A stretch of DNA of 64,000 nt. Origin: Pleodorina starrii. Its lineage: Eukaryota; Chlorophyta; Chlorophyceae; Chlamydomonadales; Volvocaceae. A program made the position numbers and the translations under genes. Shown piece by piece: positions 13,022 to 25,225 of the stretch (its first letter is position 1; each line of letters begins with the position of its first letter). The stretch covers positions 434,001 to 498,000 of the forward strand of contig BRXU01000049.1 in assembly GCA_030267565.1 (NCBI GenBank), given 5' to 3'. The notes under the pieces were generated by a model. It saw only the letters and a list, made by a program, of their open reading frames with translations. It was not told the origin of the DNA and searched no databases.

Positions 13022-16000
13022 GACGACGCTCAGCCCCACACCAACCAGCACTACCACCAGCAGCACCACCAGCAGCAGCCCCGGTTGTCGCATCACCTCC
13101 ACCGCCATCATCCCCAGCTCCACGTCGGCCGACATCGCGGGGGCTCGCTGCGCGCCGCCTCCTCCTCCGCCTCCAAGATCCGAACCATCGGTCTGCACCA
13201 GGCCCGGGCGCTCACCTTCCTATGGACGATCACGGAAGGCGTCGTATCCGCAGTGGACGAGCTGGAGACTGCCGTACAGCAGGCGCTGACGGCGACGCCG
13301 CAGCCGCGCAGCGGGGAGCCCAGCGCCTCCGCCGGAACCGGGACCGGGACGGCGCCGTCGGCCCCGGCGGTGCCGTACGGGTCTGGCGGTGGCGGGCTTT
13401 GGTCGTACTTGGTGGGGGCGCTGGGCACCTGGGAATGGGCCAGGCCGCTGGGGGAGGTGCGTGGAGAGACGGTTGAGGGAGGGGCGGAGGGAGGGGCGGA
13501 GGGAGGGAAGACGACTGTCGTGTTGGTGTTGAAGGGTGTTGAAGGGTGTTGGAGGGTGTTGAAGGGCAGAGGGGGAGGACGCGTCGGGCAGGAGCCGGAT
13601 GAATGAATGAATGAATGAATGAATGAATGAATGGTGTGGGGTTAGGGGGCGTGAAGGGCAAAGCACGGGCTCTGTCCTTCCTTACCCCGCATTCCGTCCG
13701 TATTCCGTCCCTCCCCTCCCCTCCCCTCCCCTCTCCAATCCTTCCCGGACTCCGCACGCGGGCCTCCACACGCCGCCGCCGCCGCCAACAAACCCCTTCC
13801 TCCGCAGCAGCGCGCAAAAATCGCCTCCGTCCCATCGCTGCGATATCATCTTCTTCATTCGCCCAACCCAACCCAACCCAACCCAACCCAACCCAACCCA
13901 ACCCAACCCAACCCAACCCAACCCAACCCAACCCAACCCAACCCAACCCAACCCAACCCAACCCAACCCAACCCAACCCAACCCAACCCAACCCAACCCA
14001 ACCCAACCCAGCCCAACCCAACCCAACCCAACCCAACCCAACCCAACCCAACCCAACCCAACCCAACCCAACCCAACCCAACCCAACCCAACCCAACCCA
14101 ACCCAACCCAATCCAACCCAACCCAACAACCCATCCAACTCAACCCAACCAAAACCCAACCCAACCAACCCAACCCAACCCAACCCAACCCGACCCGACC
14201 CAAACCAACCCCAACCCAAACAACCCAACCTTTCCGCCCCGCAGCTCACGCTGGGCCTCCCCCTTCTGCGCCACGGCTCCTCGCTCCTGGCCTCCCACGC
14301 CTCCACCCTGCTGCTGCTGCGCGGGGCGGCGGCCCGAGGGGCACTGCTGCGCAGTCGGCTGTTCCAGTACACGATCAAGTACTGGCTGGTGGCCGCTGGG
14401 TCGCTGTGCTTCCTTCTGGGGCTGGCGGCGGTGCCGGGGGCGGTGTTCATGCGCCGCTACCCAATGCTCTACGCCTTCCTGGCCGCAGTCGTCAGCATGA
14501 CAGACCGGGTGCGTGTGCATTTGTGGGTGTGCGTGTGCATTTGTGTGCATTTGTGTGCATTTGTGTGCATTTGTGTGCATTTGTGCGTTTCTGTCTGTGT
14601 CATGGGTGCACAACTACTCATCCTTTACGGTACTTAATTCGTAAGCCGTCCTTCACCCTCTCCGATCTTTTGGCCGTGGGCGCTTGTCTCGTGCCCGTCT
14701 CCGCCCCCAAACCCCCTCCCCTCCTCCCCCCCCCCACATACACACGCACACCCCCCCATCAGGTCGAGTCCACTCTGAGTCGCTCCGCTCTGCGCGCGGG
14801 TGGCACCCTGGCTGGGGGTGTGCTGGGTCTGTGGGTGATGCTGCTGCACGACTGGGCGCACAGTCCCGTGGGTCTGTTGGCGGCGGTGACACTGGTGGCA
14901 TTCATGGTGAGGGAGAGGGAGGGGGAGAGGGACGGAAAAGGAAGGGAGGGTAGGGAAAGGAATGGAAGAGAGGGGAGGGAGGGGAGGGGAGGGGAAGGGA
15001 GGGGATCTCGCACGTGACCTCACCACACACGTGACCTCCGCCCGACGTTTCCCCTCTCCCCCCTCCCCCAACACTCCTCCCGCAGACCGGCTGCCTGGCC
15101 ACCCACCGGCTGTTGTACGGCATGTACCTGACGGTTGGCACGCTGCTGTCCATCGTGTTCTGTCAGTACGGCACTACGCCGTACTGCTGTACGACCCCCG
15201 GCGGCACCCTGGAAATGTTCGCCGCCCGCGTGGTTTCGGTGCTGCTGGGTTGCACACTGCCGGTGCTGTTCTCGCAGGCGGTGATGCCCTGGTGGGTGCA
15301 GGGTGGGGGTGGTGGTGGGGTGGGGGTGGTGGATGCAGGGTGGGTGGGGGTGATGGTGGTGGGTGTCTGCTGCCGCTCACAACACCGACCGCCGCCTGCA
15401 CCGCACTGCACCGCACTGCACCCCGCAGGTACACGTCCGACTGGGGCCTCGAAATCATGGCCCGCGCCTTCCTCAGCTCGGCGAAAATTGTACGGCAGCT
15501 GTACGACATGTTCTTTGACGAGCACCTCAGGTAGGTGACTGGAAAGGGAGGAATCCGGGTGTGTCGCGGTGCCTCCTTACCCCACATGCTATCGTATCTC
15601 CACAAACACGGAACACACGCGATGTCGTACGTACCGGGCCAAACCCATAGGCCCCCGCACTGCATCTCTGCATGTCTCCGCAGATCGTCATTGAGGCCTC
15701 TCGGCGGATGGCCTGAGCCAGCCAGTCCGTCAGTCAGAATGTCGGGATGTCGGCATAGTGACGATGTACCACTGCACTCCTTTGTCTTTGTTCCGCGCAT
15801 AGGATTTCATCTCGCCCACACCACCATCAAACTGTGCCGCCCCCCCCGTTTCCTCACGGCTCGATTCGCGCAGGGCCCACGTGGCTTCACGAGGCGTCGC
15901 CGTCACGGCCGATCTGCTCCGGCAGTACGGCATGGAGGAGGAGGCGGAGGCGCTCCTGAAGCGGCATGACGGGGCCAGTGAGGTGGCGGAGGTGGAGGTG

Positions 16001-18856
16001 GCGGAGGTGGAGGTGACGGCCGCCGCTACAGCTGCGGGGAATGGTAGTACGGCAGTGGCGGAGGGGCCGCTGGAGGGGGCCCAGGCGGTTCAGTTGAGGT
16101 CGCAAGCACAGCGCTGTTCGGGCGGCAGCTCCGCGGCGGCGCCGTTGGGTGTGGAGAGCAGTCACAGCTGCAGTGCCGGCGGTGGCGGTGGCGGTGGGGG
16201 TGGGGATGAAGGGGCTGCTGCCCCGGATGGCGCCCAGCAGCAAGTGGGGGCTGCAGCGGTTTGGGAGGAGGACCAGCTCCGGGCGGCAAAGGACAGCGGT
16301 GCGATGGCGGTGGAGGTGACGGAGGCGGAGGCGCCACCTGCTCCTGCTCCTGCTCCTGCTCCTGCCGCTGATGCGGTCTGGAACTTGACGAGGGCGGCGA
16401 CGACGGCGGCGGCCCTGCAGGTGGATCAGAGTAGTCGGACTTTCCGGATGCCTTGGGTAGTTGGTTTTGGGATGCACGTAGGATGCATGCTTAGGAACAA
16501 ACGCCCCTCGTGAGGCTCTCGAGGCTCACGACACCTCTCCGGGCAACAACAGACCGGGGGTGCAAGGGGGGCCGCGCTGAGCTGTGTGGGCCCTATGTGG
16601 GCCCTGTGTGGCTCCTCCTCCTCCCCCTCCTCCCCCTTCTCCTCCGGGCGCGTCCTGGTGTGGCTGCCGGTACCCGGCTGGGTCGTGCCTCCGCCACACA
16701 CGCCCACAACCTTGTTGCATTGTTCGGGCGGAGAGGCTCGATCGCTCTCCCTGCCTTGACCCTTACCCGCGTCTCTACCCATCTGTCCAACGCCATCCTC
16801 TGCGTTTCTACGTGGATAGATAGCTGTGGGTCGGCCGGCCTCCCTGCCCCACCGCTGCCCCTCACGCGCCCTGCCGCCCGGCCCCCTCCCCCCGCTTCCC
16901 CGCTCCTCCCCCCGCTGCTGCGCAGTCCGACGTTTCTGGTCCGCTGGTGGCTGTCCAGACCTCCCTCATGAAGGACACGGCGGTTTGGAGCCGGGGAATA
17001 TACGCCACGCCGCCGGTGAGGGGGGTGAGGGGGGTTGGGGAGTGACTCGAGGACGAGTGAGCGGGTGGGGCCTACCGGTAGGTGGGGGAGAGTGGTTCAT
17101 CAGGCCAGGCACCAGAGCCCCACCATCCCACCATCCCGCCGCGTCACAAAGCCGGCTGTCTGCCCTTGTCATTCCCTTTGGACAGCGCCCCTTACAAGAG
17201 GCCTGCTGCTGCGGCAGCTTCATGGCACCTGTGGTGTGTATGTGTACGGCAGTGAAGTAAGGGAGTGTTGCCTTGCGCGGGTTGCGGCCTCTTCGCACGG
17301 GTCCTTCCCACAAACAGAACCTCACTCCAAACCGCACTCCCTCCTCCCACTCAGCCCCCCTTCCCCCTCCGTCCCCCCGGTCCCCCCACACCTTCCTATA
17401 CACCCCCAGATCGTCCCCGCGCTGCTCCGCTGCGGCCTGCTGCTGGCCGACCGCCTGGCGGGTTTGCAGCTTGTGGTTGCGGACACCCCCCCGCCGGTGC
17501 ACGGGAGGCTGTCGGGGTGGGGATTCGAACGGATGGTGCTGCCGCTGCACCGGGAGATGAAGGTGGGTGGGTGGGTGGCTGGGCGGGTGGGTGGGGGAGA
17601 GTGGCCCCGTTGAGGGTGCGGGGGAAAACGGGACTCACTGACTCACTCACTCGCGTGATACGTCCGGGGACTTGGATCGTTTGCGGGATTGGAGGGCCGC
17701 CCCGGAGGTGGCAGGGCCCTGCGAGGTTGTGCCCTGCTGGGTGTGACGTGCGCTTGGTTGGCGATCAGCAGGTTCCGCCAGCTGCCAAGCCACGTGTGCT
17801 CACTCGTGTAGCGGTAAGGTGCCACCGCAATGCGCTTGCCCCTGCCAGGTCGCCGCTGATTGCTTCCGTTGCCGGAACCTACTGGGCCTGGGCCTGGGCC
17901 TGCGGTGAGGTACCCACCCACCCACCCACCCATCTGCGCTTCACCCCCCCCCTGAAGGCCGTGTTGGCGGCTCTGGACCGCCTCTCAGCCGCCACCGCCC
18001 GACTGATCGACCCGACGGTGACGGTGACGGTGACGGCAGCGGAAGAGAACAGCTCAGGCACCAACATCGGCACCGCCGCCACCACCGGCGGTGAGGAAGC
18101 GAAAGCGGAGGCGAAGGCGGCAGAGAAGGCGGAGGCGAAGGAGCACAGAGGGAATGGAGCGGCCCTGAAGGTTGCGGCCGGCACCCATGAGGGGGAGGAG
18201 GAGGCGGGGGTGATGGGCGGTTCGGAGGCCCAGCGGGAGAGCCCCGTGGCGGCGGAGGTGCGGGCCGCTGTGCAGGAGCTGCACCTGTGCCGACTGCAGG
18301 TAGGTGCTAGGGGGTGGGGGTGGGGGTGAGAGGAGGAGGAAGGTAACGCAGCAAAGTGTCCCAGGCGACGCGGGCTAAGCTAACGGGCCCCGAAATACGA
18401 AACACGTGACCTCACCAATACCCGATCGAAGAGCTGGGACGGCGTGGCGGCGCATCAGGTCCCGTTAGGGGTTGTGGCACGTGCGAGTCGTCGAATGAAC
18501 CATCCATCCACACAGCCATCTGGGTCTCTAGCTTCTTCTGATAACGAAGCTCACACACTCCTCGTCCGCCCCGCAAGCCAGCCCCGCCTCTCCACACCAC
18601 ATTTCCCCCTCCCCTCCTCTCCGTGTCACTCCCTCGGCAGATCCGTCAGCACATCCACGACATGCGCCGTGCCTTCCACGCCGACGTGCGCTCGTTGGAC
18701 GAGCAGCGCCTGTCGTACGCCACGCACCCGGACGACACCGTACACGTCAACTCCATGTTGTACGCGTTGGTCAAGACCCTGGACAAGGCCACCGCGCTGG
18801 CGAGAACGGCGCTGGAGCACCGGTGGGATCACTGCAGCCGCCGCCACCGCCATTAA
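7300..18856 (+). CDS. FUSC/aromatic acid exporter-like membrane protein, ~1808 aa, 17 exons
   Basis: Exons: 7300-7436, 8021-8177, 8439-8681, 9243-9388, 9529-11021, 11492-11589, 12055-12240, 12554-13456, 14245-14508, 14763-14906, 15086-15291, 15429-15530, 15874-16420, 16926-17015, 17410-17562, 17958-18299, 18641-18856. All phases join and the sum is 1809 codons. Exons 1-4 encode six hydrophobic helices (for example FPLACLAALLVV and VGGLLLSCLVASG); exons 9-11 encode a second set of about six (for example YWLVAAGSLCFLLGLA and LRAGGTLAGGVLGLW). This duplicated six-helix layout with cytosolic modules is that of the FUSC/ArAE/ALMT transporter group, whose members export aromatic or organic anions; the substrate here cannot be told. 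Exon 5 is Ala/Pro/Gly-rich and exon 8 is Gln/His-rich, both probably cytosolic. The C-terminal exons are helical and charged. The start at 7300 is preferred because exon 1 joins exon 2 in phase and completes helix 1. Exons near 17186-17230 and 17849-17907 are possible but unproven. Confidence 0.82.
11056..11304. repeat. GGTGGA hexanucleotide array in FUSC-like gene intron 5
   Basis: About 41 near-perfect copies of GGTGGA lie just downstream of the donor at 11022. The coding strand is almost free of C, so the transcript could form G-quadruplexes. The array gives false Trp-Arg, Val-Glu and poly-Gly reading frames on the plus strand and His-Leu on the minus strand. Confidence 0.95.
13601..13632. 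repeat. GAAT microsatellite in FUSC-like gene intron 8
   Basis: Eight perfect copies of GAAT, in the same 788-bp intron as the CCCAA array. Confidence 0.9.
13862..14230. repeat. CCCAA pentanucleotide array in FUSC-like gene intron 8
   Basis: CCCAA units run nearly perfectly from 13862 to about 14128, with one A-to-G change at about 14011, then decay up to about 14230. The array ends a few bases before the acceptor CAG at 14242-14244, so the repeat forms most of the polypyrimidine region of this intron. Confidence 0.95.
14512..14586. repeat. 10-bp GTGTGCATTT tandem repeat in FUSC-like gene intron 9
   Basis: About seven copies of a 10-bp unit, the first two separated by a small variant, begin three bases after the donor of the exon ending at 14508. 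Confidence 0.9.
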
Positions 18857-19639
18857 CACAGGCAGCAGCAGCAGCAGCAGTCGGGCAGCAGTGGGGGAGC
18901 CAGCGGCTTCCGGAGTTGGTGTGTGTGGGGATGAGGCGGTAAGCGCGTGCGCACGCGCGCGTGCGGCGGCGGTGTGCCTGCGGCTCCTGGTTCTGCGGCT
19001 CGGGATAAGGCCCCTCGGAAGTTACGCCTGATGGGGTTTTCGCACTCCGTTGCTTCGGGTTCGTTACTTCGGGTTCCGGCGCGTGTTCGGTGCAGTGCCA
19101 AGGAGGAGGACACAGGCGGCGCTCTTTTTGCGTTTCAATGAATGATCCTTTCCGACAAAATTTGCGTGGAGGAGCGAGGTTCGGAACGCCAGGTTACCTG
19201 TCTAGGTGGGAGGCAGCAGCAGCTGCAGTTGCTGTGTGAAGTCCACTCCACCCCGCTTCGCAGCCGCCGGTGGAGGGAAACGTGAGTTCTTTTGAGTGCG
19301 TTTGTGCGTGCGCTGCGCATCCTGTTTGGGGTATGCTGTGCCGCCGCGTCCCCGGTTGTAGATTGCAGTGTGATATGCAGAGGCGGTGGAGAGAGAGTTG
19401 AGCGCGACGCTGGACCTGGGGGGTGCCTGCTCTCCAGCGGGGCACGTCCAGCCCCTCTGGAGAGCGGGCACGGAGGTGAGATGGACTGACTGACTGAGTG
19501 CTCGAGGGGGTTTAGTACATAGGTAGCTACGCACCGCCAGCCCTGCCGGGACCCCGACCCATGGGTCAGTTCGGCATAAATGTCAGTCGCGCGGAGCGCC
19601 CGGGGCTCAGGGCCCACCATTGGGTCGCCTGACACCTAC

Positions 19640-19845
19640 CATTATGCTGGGTAGCGTTTCGGGGTTGTTTGAAACTCAGCGCGGCCCCTTGGGGCCCCTC
19701 CAAACCGCCATTGAGAAAGCCTTTGGAAGCTTGAGGGGCTTGCACCTCGTTCCCCGAGTGCCGGATGATGTAATGAATAGACTTATGGACGCACTAGATG
19801 GCCGCCTGGCTGGCAGGTTCGATAAGTGGTGCGGTAGTTGCAATG
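19640..19845 (+). other. Orphan coding-like segment of unknown origin
   Basis: The plus-strand reading includes VSGLFETQRGPLGPLQ, AFGSLRGLHLVPRVP and DDVMNRLMDALDGRLAGRF. It has the amphipathic composition of real protein and is unlike the low-complexity shadow frames nearby. Codons are less GC-rich at third positions than in the flanking genes. It joins neither neighbour in phase. It may be an isolated exon or a fragment of a mobile-element ORF; the family was not recognised. Confidence 0.3.
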
Positions 19846-20152
19846 CTTGTCACGGCGGATGACGGAACCCCTCAACCGTCGCGCGGAAGGCGGGTATGGC
19901 CGTATCCTGGTATGGCCGTACAGTTGCTGGGCGGGGAGCCATGTATAGGGTACAGCCCCACGGCTTCACAATCGCGACCTACCGGTGCTCCGGAGGAGTG
20001 GCGACCTCCGGTCTGCCGCCAAGCCGGCCTCCCAACTCCTCAGATCCTACCTGCCTGCCTGCCTTGACAATACCAGTAACTGCCTGCCTCCCTTCAGTTC
20101 GTGCGGTGCATGTCCGCTTCGTTGTGCGCCCTCCCTTCTGCCGCTGTCGGCG

Positions 20153-20246
20153 CCCCTCCCCTTCCCTCCCCTTCCCTCCCCTTCCCTCCCCTTCCCTCCC
20201 CTTCCCTCCCCTTCCCTCCCCTCCCCTTCCCTCCCCTTCCCTCCCT
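20153..20246. repeat. CCCCTTCCCT tandem repeat
   Basis: A pure pyrimidine tract made of about nine copies of a 10-bp unit with one slip near 20220, between the convergent 3' ends of the FUSC-like and MRG genes. Confidence 0.9.
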
Positions 20247-20648
20247 GATGATCCGCATGTCCTGCTGCGCTACCAGACCTCGCCGCCCCGCCGGCCAATG
20301 TGCCGGATGGCTGTCAGATGGCCGTCAGTGCGCCGGATGGGCCACAACACCCCTTCCCCCCCTGCGCCCTAATCCCTTAGCCTACCTCGCCGTCACCGTC
20401 TGCGCCGCGATTATCTAATTTCTCTGTTGTTACTCCGCCCTCGCCTGCCAGCACATCAAGCACTGCCCACTCGGCCTGCCCTCCTTTTCCCCGGGTTTCG
20501 CTCCGGCCCAAGAGACGCCGACCCCGCGCACGCAGCAATCGAGCAACCCGGGGGTCGGTCTCACCCTATTGCCACCGCCCAACCCAAATCCCATTCCCGC
20601 CGCGGCCTCTGCCTGCCTGCACCCCGCCTCCCTCCCAACCTCTGACCC

Positions 20649-23600
20649 TCACTCCCGCCTCGTTGGCACCGCCCCCATCCCGCCCGCCGCCCCCGCCCCC
20701 GTGAGCCCCATCGTGAACCCCGCCGCCGCCACTTGCTCCGCCAGGTGCCCCGTCAGTCCGGCCATGAAGTCGTAGTGGTCCAGATAGGTCTCCCGGGGGG
20801 CAAGCAGAGAGTCAAGGTGCTCGGCAACCCAGTTCATGAGGTCCTGAGGGGAGGGCGGCAGGGGGGGAGGAGGGGCGGGAGGGGTGCGACAGTTCAAAGA
20901 GGTGGGTGTGTGTTTGCGGGGAGGGGGGGGCGGAGAGGGACGGGCGGGGTGAGGCGGGAAGGGGAGGTGGGTTTGGGTGAAGGAGAAACGCTTTCATTGC
21001 TGAACATCCATGTCCGCACCGTCTTTAGGTGCATCCCAGCAAGAGCACCAGCGGAGACGGGGCAGACGGGGCGGGAGGTGGGTCTGCGACCGCGGGGTCA
21101 CGGGGAGGGTCGCGGACAGCCACAGAGGAGCAGCGGCGGACACCAACCGGAGTGCGGCGGGACCCGCAGCTCCTCCGCCCCCGCAGCCGCAGCCAACCGC
21201 CCTCTGTGGCCAATGCCGAGAAATGCCCCTTCCCTCTCTCCCCCAGCAAGACGAGGATCAATCCGCTCCCCCGCAACCCGGTCCCCCTTCTCCCCCAACC
21301 CTGACCTGGCTATCGCCGCCTCCGTTCCACCGCTCCGGTACCATATTGGTTCCCCCTTAACCCGCTCCCCTTGGCCCCTTAACACCCCGCTTCCCCGGCT
21401 CCCCCAAACCCGCTGCTCCCACACGTGCCTGCACCGCCGTCGCCGTCTGCACCAGCATCTCCTCGTTCATGTTTCCGGCCCCCGCTGCCGCCAGCAGGTC
21501 CGGCAGCTTCACGAACAGACGCAGCAGGTGCTCAGTGCCGTACACGGAGGAGGGAAGCCGCCCGTCCGCCAGAAGCGCCATCGCCTGAGGGTCGGTGGGG
21601 TGGGGTGGGGGCGGTGGGGGGTACTTGGGGGGTTGAGTGGACGGGACCTCCATATGCGTGGACAAGCCATCGCCCCCCTCCCAGCCCCCCTCCTCCCACT
21701 GGCCCCCCACCCGGGGGGGTCCTCACGCCACGCCACGTCACGTCACGCCACGTACCTGCGGCCTCTCGCTGCGGTAGAGCAGCACCGCCATGAGGGCCTT
21801 ATCGAAGTAGGCCCGCAGACCGATGGCCACCTCACTCTCCACTGCACCCGAACCAGCCGACAAGGTGGCCTGAGACACGGGGGGGGGGAAACAGGGGGGG
21901 GGGGAGGTGAGGGGCAGGCGGGTGAAGGTGAGGCAGGCGAGAGGATAATCAGGGCAGGTGGGCGTGGAAATACAAAGAGCGGAGGGGGACGGGGGAGGGA
22001 GGCAGCCGCGCAACGGGTTTTAGGAGCGGCGACGCACGGCGGATGGACGGAATCGAAAGCAATCAGCGGTCCCACATACTCCATAAACTGATTTCGGTAC
22101 GACCACAAACGCCCCCCCCCCTCCCCGCGTCAACCCTAAGAGCTGCTCACGGGGGCGCTGCACCCACCGGGGCGGGGCGGGTACTGCAGCACCGCACCGC
22201 ATCACATCGGGGCCGCCCGCCCCCGCCCCCGCTCCCGCTCTCGAGCCCCAGACCCGCAGCCAGCCAGCCAGCCAGCCGGTCGGTCGGTCAGCCAGGCCGC
22301 CCCTCCCCCAACACCCACCTGTTCGCAGTACCTCCTCAGCACCTCCGCCACACAGGGGCTCCGCGGGAGGGGCACCAGGCGGGCGTCAGTCACGATGGCG
22401 TCGTAGTCGTCGAGCAGGGCCTGAGGAGGGGGGGGGAGGGGGAGGAGGGGGAGGAGAGGGGACAGGGGACAGGCGTCAACGGAACGTCCCCGGACTGCGG
22501 CCTCCCTCCCTCCCCAGGTTGCGCTCTCTCTCACACTCGCACCCGCTGTCAGGTTCCCCCCTCCTCTCCCCCTCTCCCCGCCCCAACACACACAAACATC
22601 ACCTTTTTAAGCAAGGGGGAGATGTCCAGCTCCAGTTGCAAGCCCCGCTGCCCACTGCCGCCCGCTCCCCCCGCCGCGTCGCCGCCGCCCGCCGCCACGC
22701 TGCCGCCCGCGCCGCCCACCACTGCGCCGCCGATTGCCCCCAGGTCCGCCGCCAGCCTGTTGGCCCCCTTCTTGCCGCCTCCGCCCCCCGTGGCCGCTGC
22801 GAACCTCTCCTTGGGCATCTTCTTGGCTCCACCCGCCCCGCCGCCCTTGCCGCCGCCACCGTTGGCCTGAGGACGCAGCAGGGCGGTGCGGTGCGTCACC
22901 AAGTAATGGGTGGGTGGGGGGACCATTCAGGGGCCAGAGCTGCTGCGCTGTGGGGCCAGTGCTGCGCCCTCAGGTCTGTGGGGCCTTTGAGAGCTCCGGG
23001 CACCGATCAACGGCCGCCCTGCCTGCCTGATTGACCTGAAGGACCCGTGCCGCTTCTTATGGGCCGTATGACTGGAGCTCCGGACCTTGACTCAACGTCC
23101 GCCACGCACCCCTCCCCTCCCCTCCCCGCGGGGTCCCTCCCTCACCCCGGTGGCCGCGGTCGTCATACCCAGCTCCGCCGCCTTCACCAGCCCAGGCGCC
23201 TCCACCCACTCGTCGTACTTTTTGTTCCATCCCGAGTAGTGGAGAAAGTAGTACCACTGGCCGTCGGGCCAATCAACATTCCGCTTAAACTCCGCCTGAG
23301 GAGAGCGGAGGGGAGCGGAGCGGAGAGCAGCAGGGGGCGTCCGCGCCGCGGCACAGAGCAGGGAAGGGAAGGGAGGGGAGGGGGCATAAAGGTAGGCCAG
23401 GGGACAAGCTCCATGCACCCATGGGAAAAGTTACCATGCACCTGCTAGACCCCCGCCTGCCTGGCAATGGCTCGAGGGGAGGGAATGAGGCGCAGAGGGC
23501 AGATGAAACAACAAACAAACTGAAAACTGATTACTGACGCCCCCGAGACAGTCAGCGGCGGACACGCCCGAGCCGGCGGCCCCGAGGCATCCGAGTGGCA

Positions 23601-23943
23601 CCCAGGCCCCGAAAGCGACGACCGCAGGACAGCAGGCGCTCAGCCCCCTGGGGTTCGCCAGTCAACACACACCCTCTCTGCGGCAGCTCTCCGAAGGTCC
23701 TGGAACGCAGAGTCTCGCATTCCCCCGAGATGGCCTTCTTCTGTTACTTTTACCGTTGACGGGCCCCGGCCTATACGTGGATAACCCCCCCGCCAGCCTC
23801 TCCAGTTGCAGTTGTGTGTAGCCTACCTTGAGGATCTTGGCCTCGTAGTGCCGGTCGACGTGAGGCACGAACACGCGCTCTCCCACCACGAAGTCCCCCG
23901 TCTCGCCCACACCTGGCAGCGCCTCACCGCCAGCGCCGGCCAT
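20649..23943 (-). CDS. MRG: MRG15/EAF3-like chromodomain protein, 365 aa, 7 exons
   Basis: Exons on the minus strand: 23943-23827, 23295-23146, 22866-22603, 22420-22319, 21869-21756, 21584-21429, 20843-20649; every exon is phase 0. Exons 1-2 encode the MRG chromodomain: GERVFVPHVDRHYEAKILK, then WYYFLHYSGWNKKYDEW. Exon 3 is a Gly/Ala/Lys-rich linker. Exons 4-7 encode the MRG domain: LVPLPRSPCVAEVLRRY, GLRAYFDKALMAVLLYRSER, VYGTEHLLRLFVKLPDLL and YLDHYDFMAGL. Family members read methylated H3K36 and belong to NuA4-type acetyltransferase and Sin3-type deacetylase complexes in the nucleus. The length matches the family (about 320-370 aa). Intron 6 must use a GC donor (CAG|GCACGT at 21428-21423) to keep phase 0 and align with homologues. 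The chromodomain and MRG fold are clear; the reader specificity is known only from the family. Confidence 0.92.
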
Positions 23944-25225
23944 GGCAGCAGCAACCGCTGCCGCGGCCTAGCGCCAGGCAACGCAGGAGATGGGTAGATG
24001 CCCTGGCCGCTGCTGTTCGTGCAGCAGCAGCGGCTTTGTCGTGCTGGGTTTGATCCTTCAACGACTGGGCAGGCCGATCACCTCAAAGCCTATGTGAGTG
24101 TCCCCTGACGACAAGCTGATGAGACGCAGCACGAGGCGGCGGTGGTGCTCGGCACCCGCGCCAAATTGCGCAGCAGACTTGGAAAGCCGAGAGCGGAGCC
24201 AGAAATGGAAACTATGTTGATTTACTACCAATACGCTGTGATCCCATGGGGATTTCAGCGCTGCAATTCAATCTGCTAGCCAGGAAAATAACTGTAACTA
24301 GCGCTGGACTGCGAGTCACAATAGTCGCATACACAATAATTTCACAGGTGTAGCTTTCAATTTACAGATAAGGATGAAGTCTCGGTGAATTCCACTTATG
24401 CATGGTCCGCAAACGGACTTGCACTGCCACCGCTCCTTTGCTCTGGAACGGTCGCCTTGTAAACGCACTCCAAACTTACATACAACATACTTGGACGCTT
24501 CAACTCAGTTTATCCAAATAAGTTGCAGAAGCTGTGTACAGACCCAGGGGACCGATGACCAATGTGGCCCCATCGCAATCCCAGTACAGTACACCTTTTA
24601 GCAGGGCACATATGCATAGTCATCCCGAGCAAACTGCTGAGGACGAGGAATCTCTTCTGAACAAGACTCCGCTTGAGGGTGGTGCGTTACAGAATACTGG
24701 ACTTCCGCGACTGGAAACAGCTGTATCGTGGCGATGCATATATGACGAGGTTATGTGATACGCAAGGTGAAAATCAGTGACGACATCCTGGCCTGGCCAG
24801 CGGTCTGTTGGATGCCCCTTGTCACTCCCGTTTTCTTGACCTCAGGTACATTGTGCCAGTTGTAATCGCCAACTTGGTTCTCGTGTTGATTTTACTGTAC
24901 ATTTTCGTCTGGCGGTGACGCGTCCTGCCGGGTGGCTCTGTGTCCCAGCGGGCACGGGCAAAGCCTGTGGAGCTTCGTCCAGCACTCATCCTGACGCCCG
25001 AGGCAGCGCAGCTCTTTTGAGCAGTGCTTCGGTGCCGAACCCGCCAGCGCTGAACAGCTTCAAGCTTTGCGGTGACACGACAGCGGTGAACGCCCAGACC
25101 AGCCCAGACACGCCGCTGGCACGACAGCGGTGAACGCCCAGACACGCCGCTGGGAGCTGTGTCAGGATCCACTAGCCTGCCCGTACAGGTGCCCCCAGCC
25201 CCTTCTTTCTTATCGACCTTTTGTT
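23944..25225. promoter_or_regulatory. Divergent intergenic region, MRG (-) and membrane protein (+)
   Basis: A 1.28-kb region between two divergent start codons. It includes AT-richer DNA around 24200-24500, as expected for promoters, and a two-copy tandem repeat at 25076-25153 close to the plus-strand gene. No gene was found, and no TATA box or known operator was recognised. Confidence 0.45.
25076..25153. repeat. Two-copy direct repeat upstream of the membrane protein gene
   Basis: The block beginning CACGACAGCGGTGAACGCCC and ending CACGCCGCTGG occurs twice in tandem. The first copy has an extra 9 bases (CAGCCCAGA-like), which itself looks like an internal duplication. It ends 73 bases before the ATG at 25226. 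Confidence 0.85.

Larger units (their letters stand above)
18857..20648. other. Convergent intergenic region between the FUSC-like and MRG genes
   Basis: This holds the 3' UTRs of two convergent genes, an orphan coding-like segment at about 19640-19845 (listed separately) and a CT-rich 10-bp tandem repeat at 20153-20246. No complete gene is supported. Confidence 0.5.

Noticed and set aside
13862..14230. CCCAA array as an interstitial telomere
   Set aside because: Volvocine telomeres are TTTTAGGG/TTTAGGG; CCCAA is a plain pentanucleotide microsatellite.
13230..15017. Open frames with Asn-Pro-Thr-Gln or Gly-Trp-Val-Gly-Leu repeats
   Set aside because: They come from the CCCAA array in an intron.
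17849..17907. Extra exon in the FUSC-like gene
   Set aside because: Its end phase (2) does not match the next exon, and direct joining of 17562 to 17958 keeps the frame.
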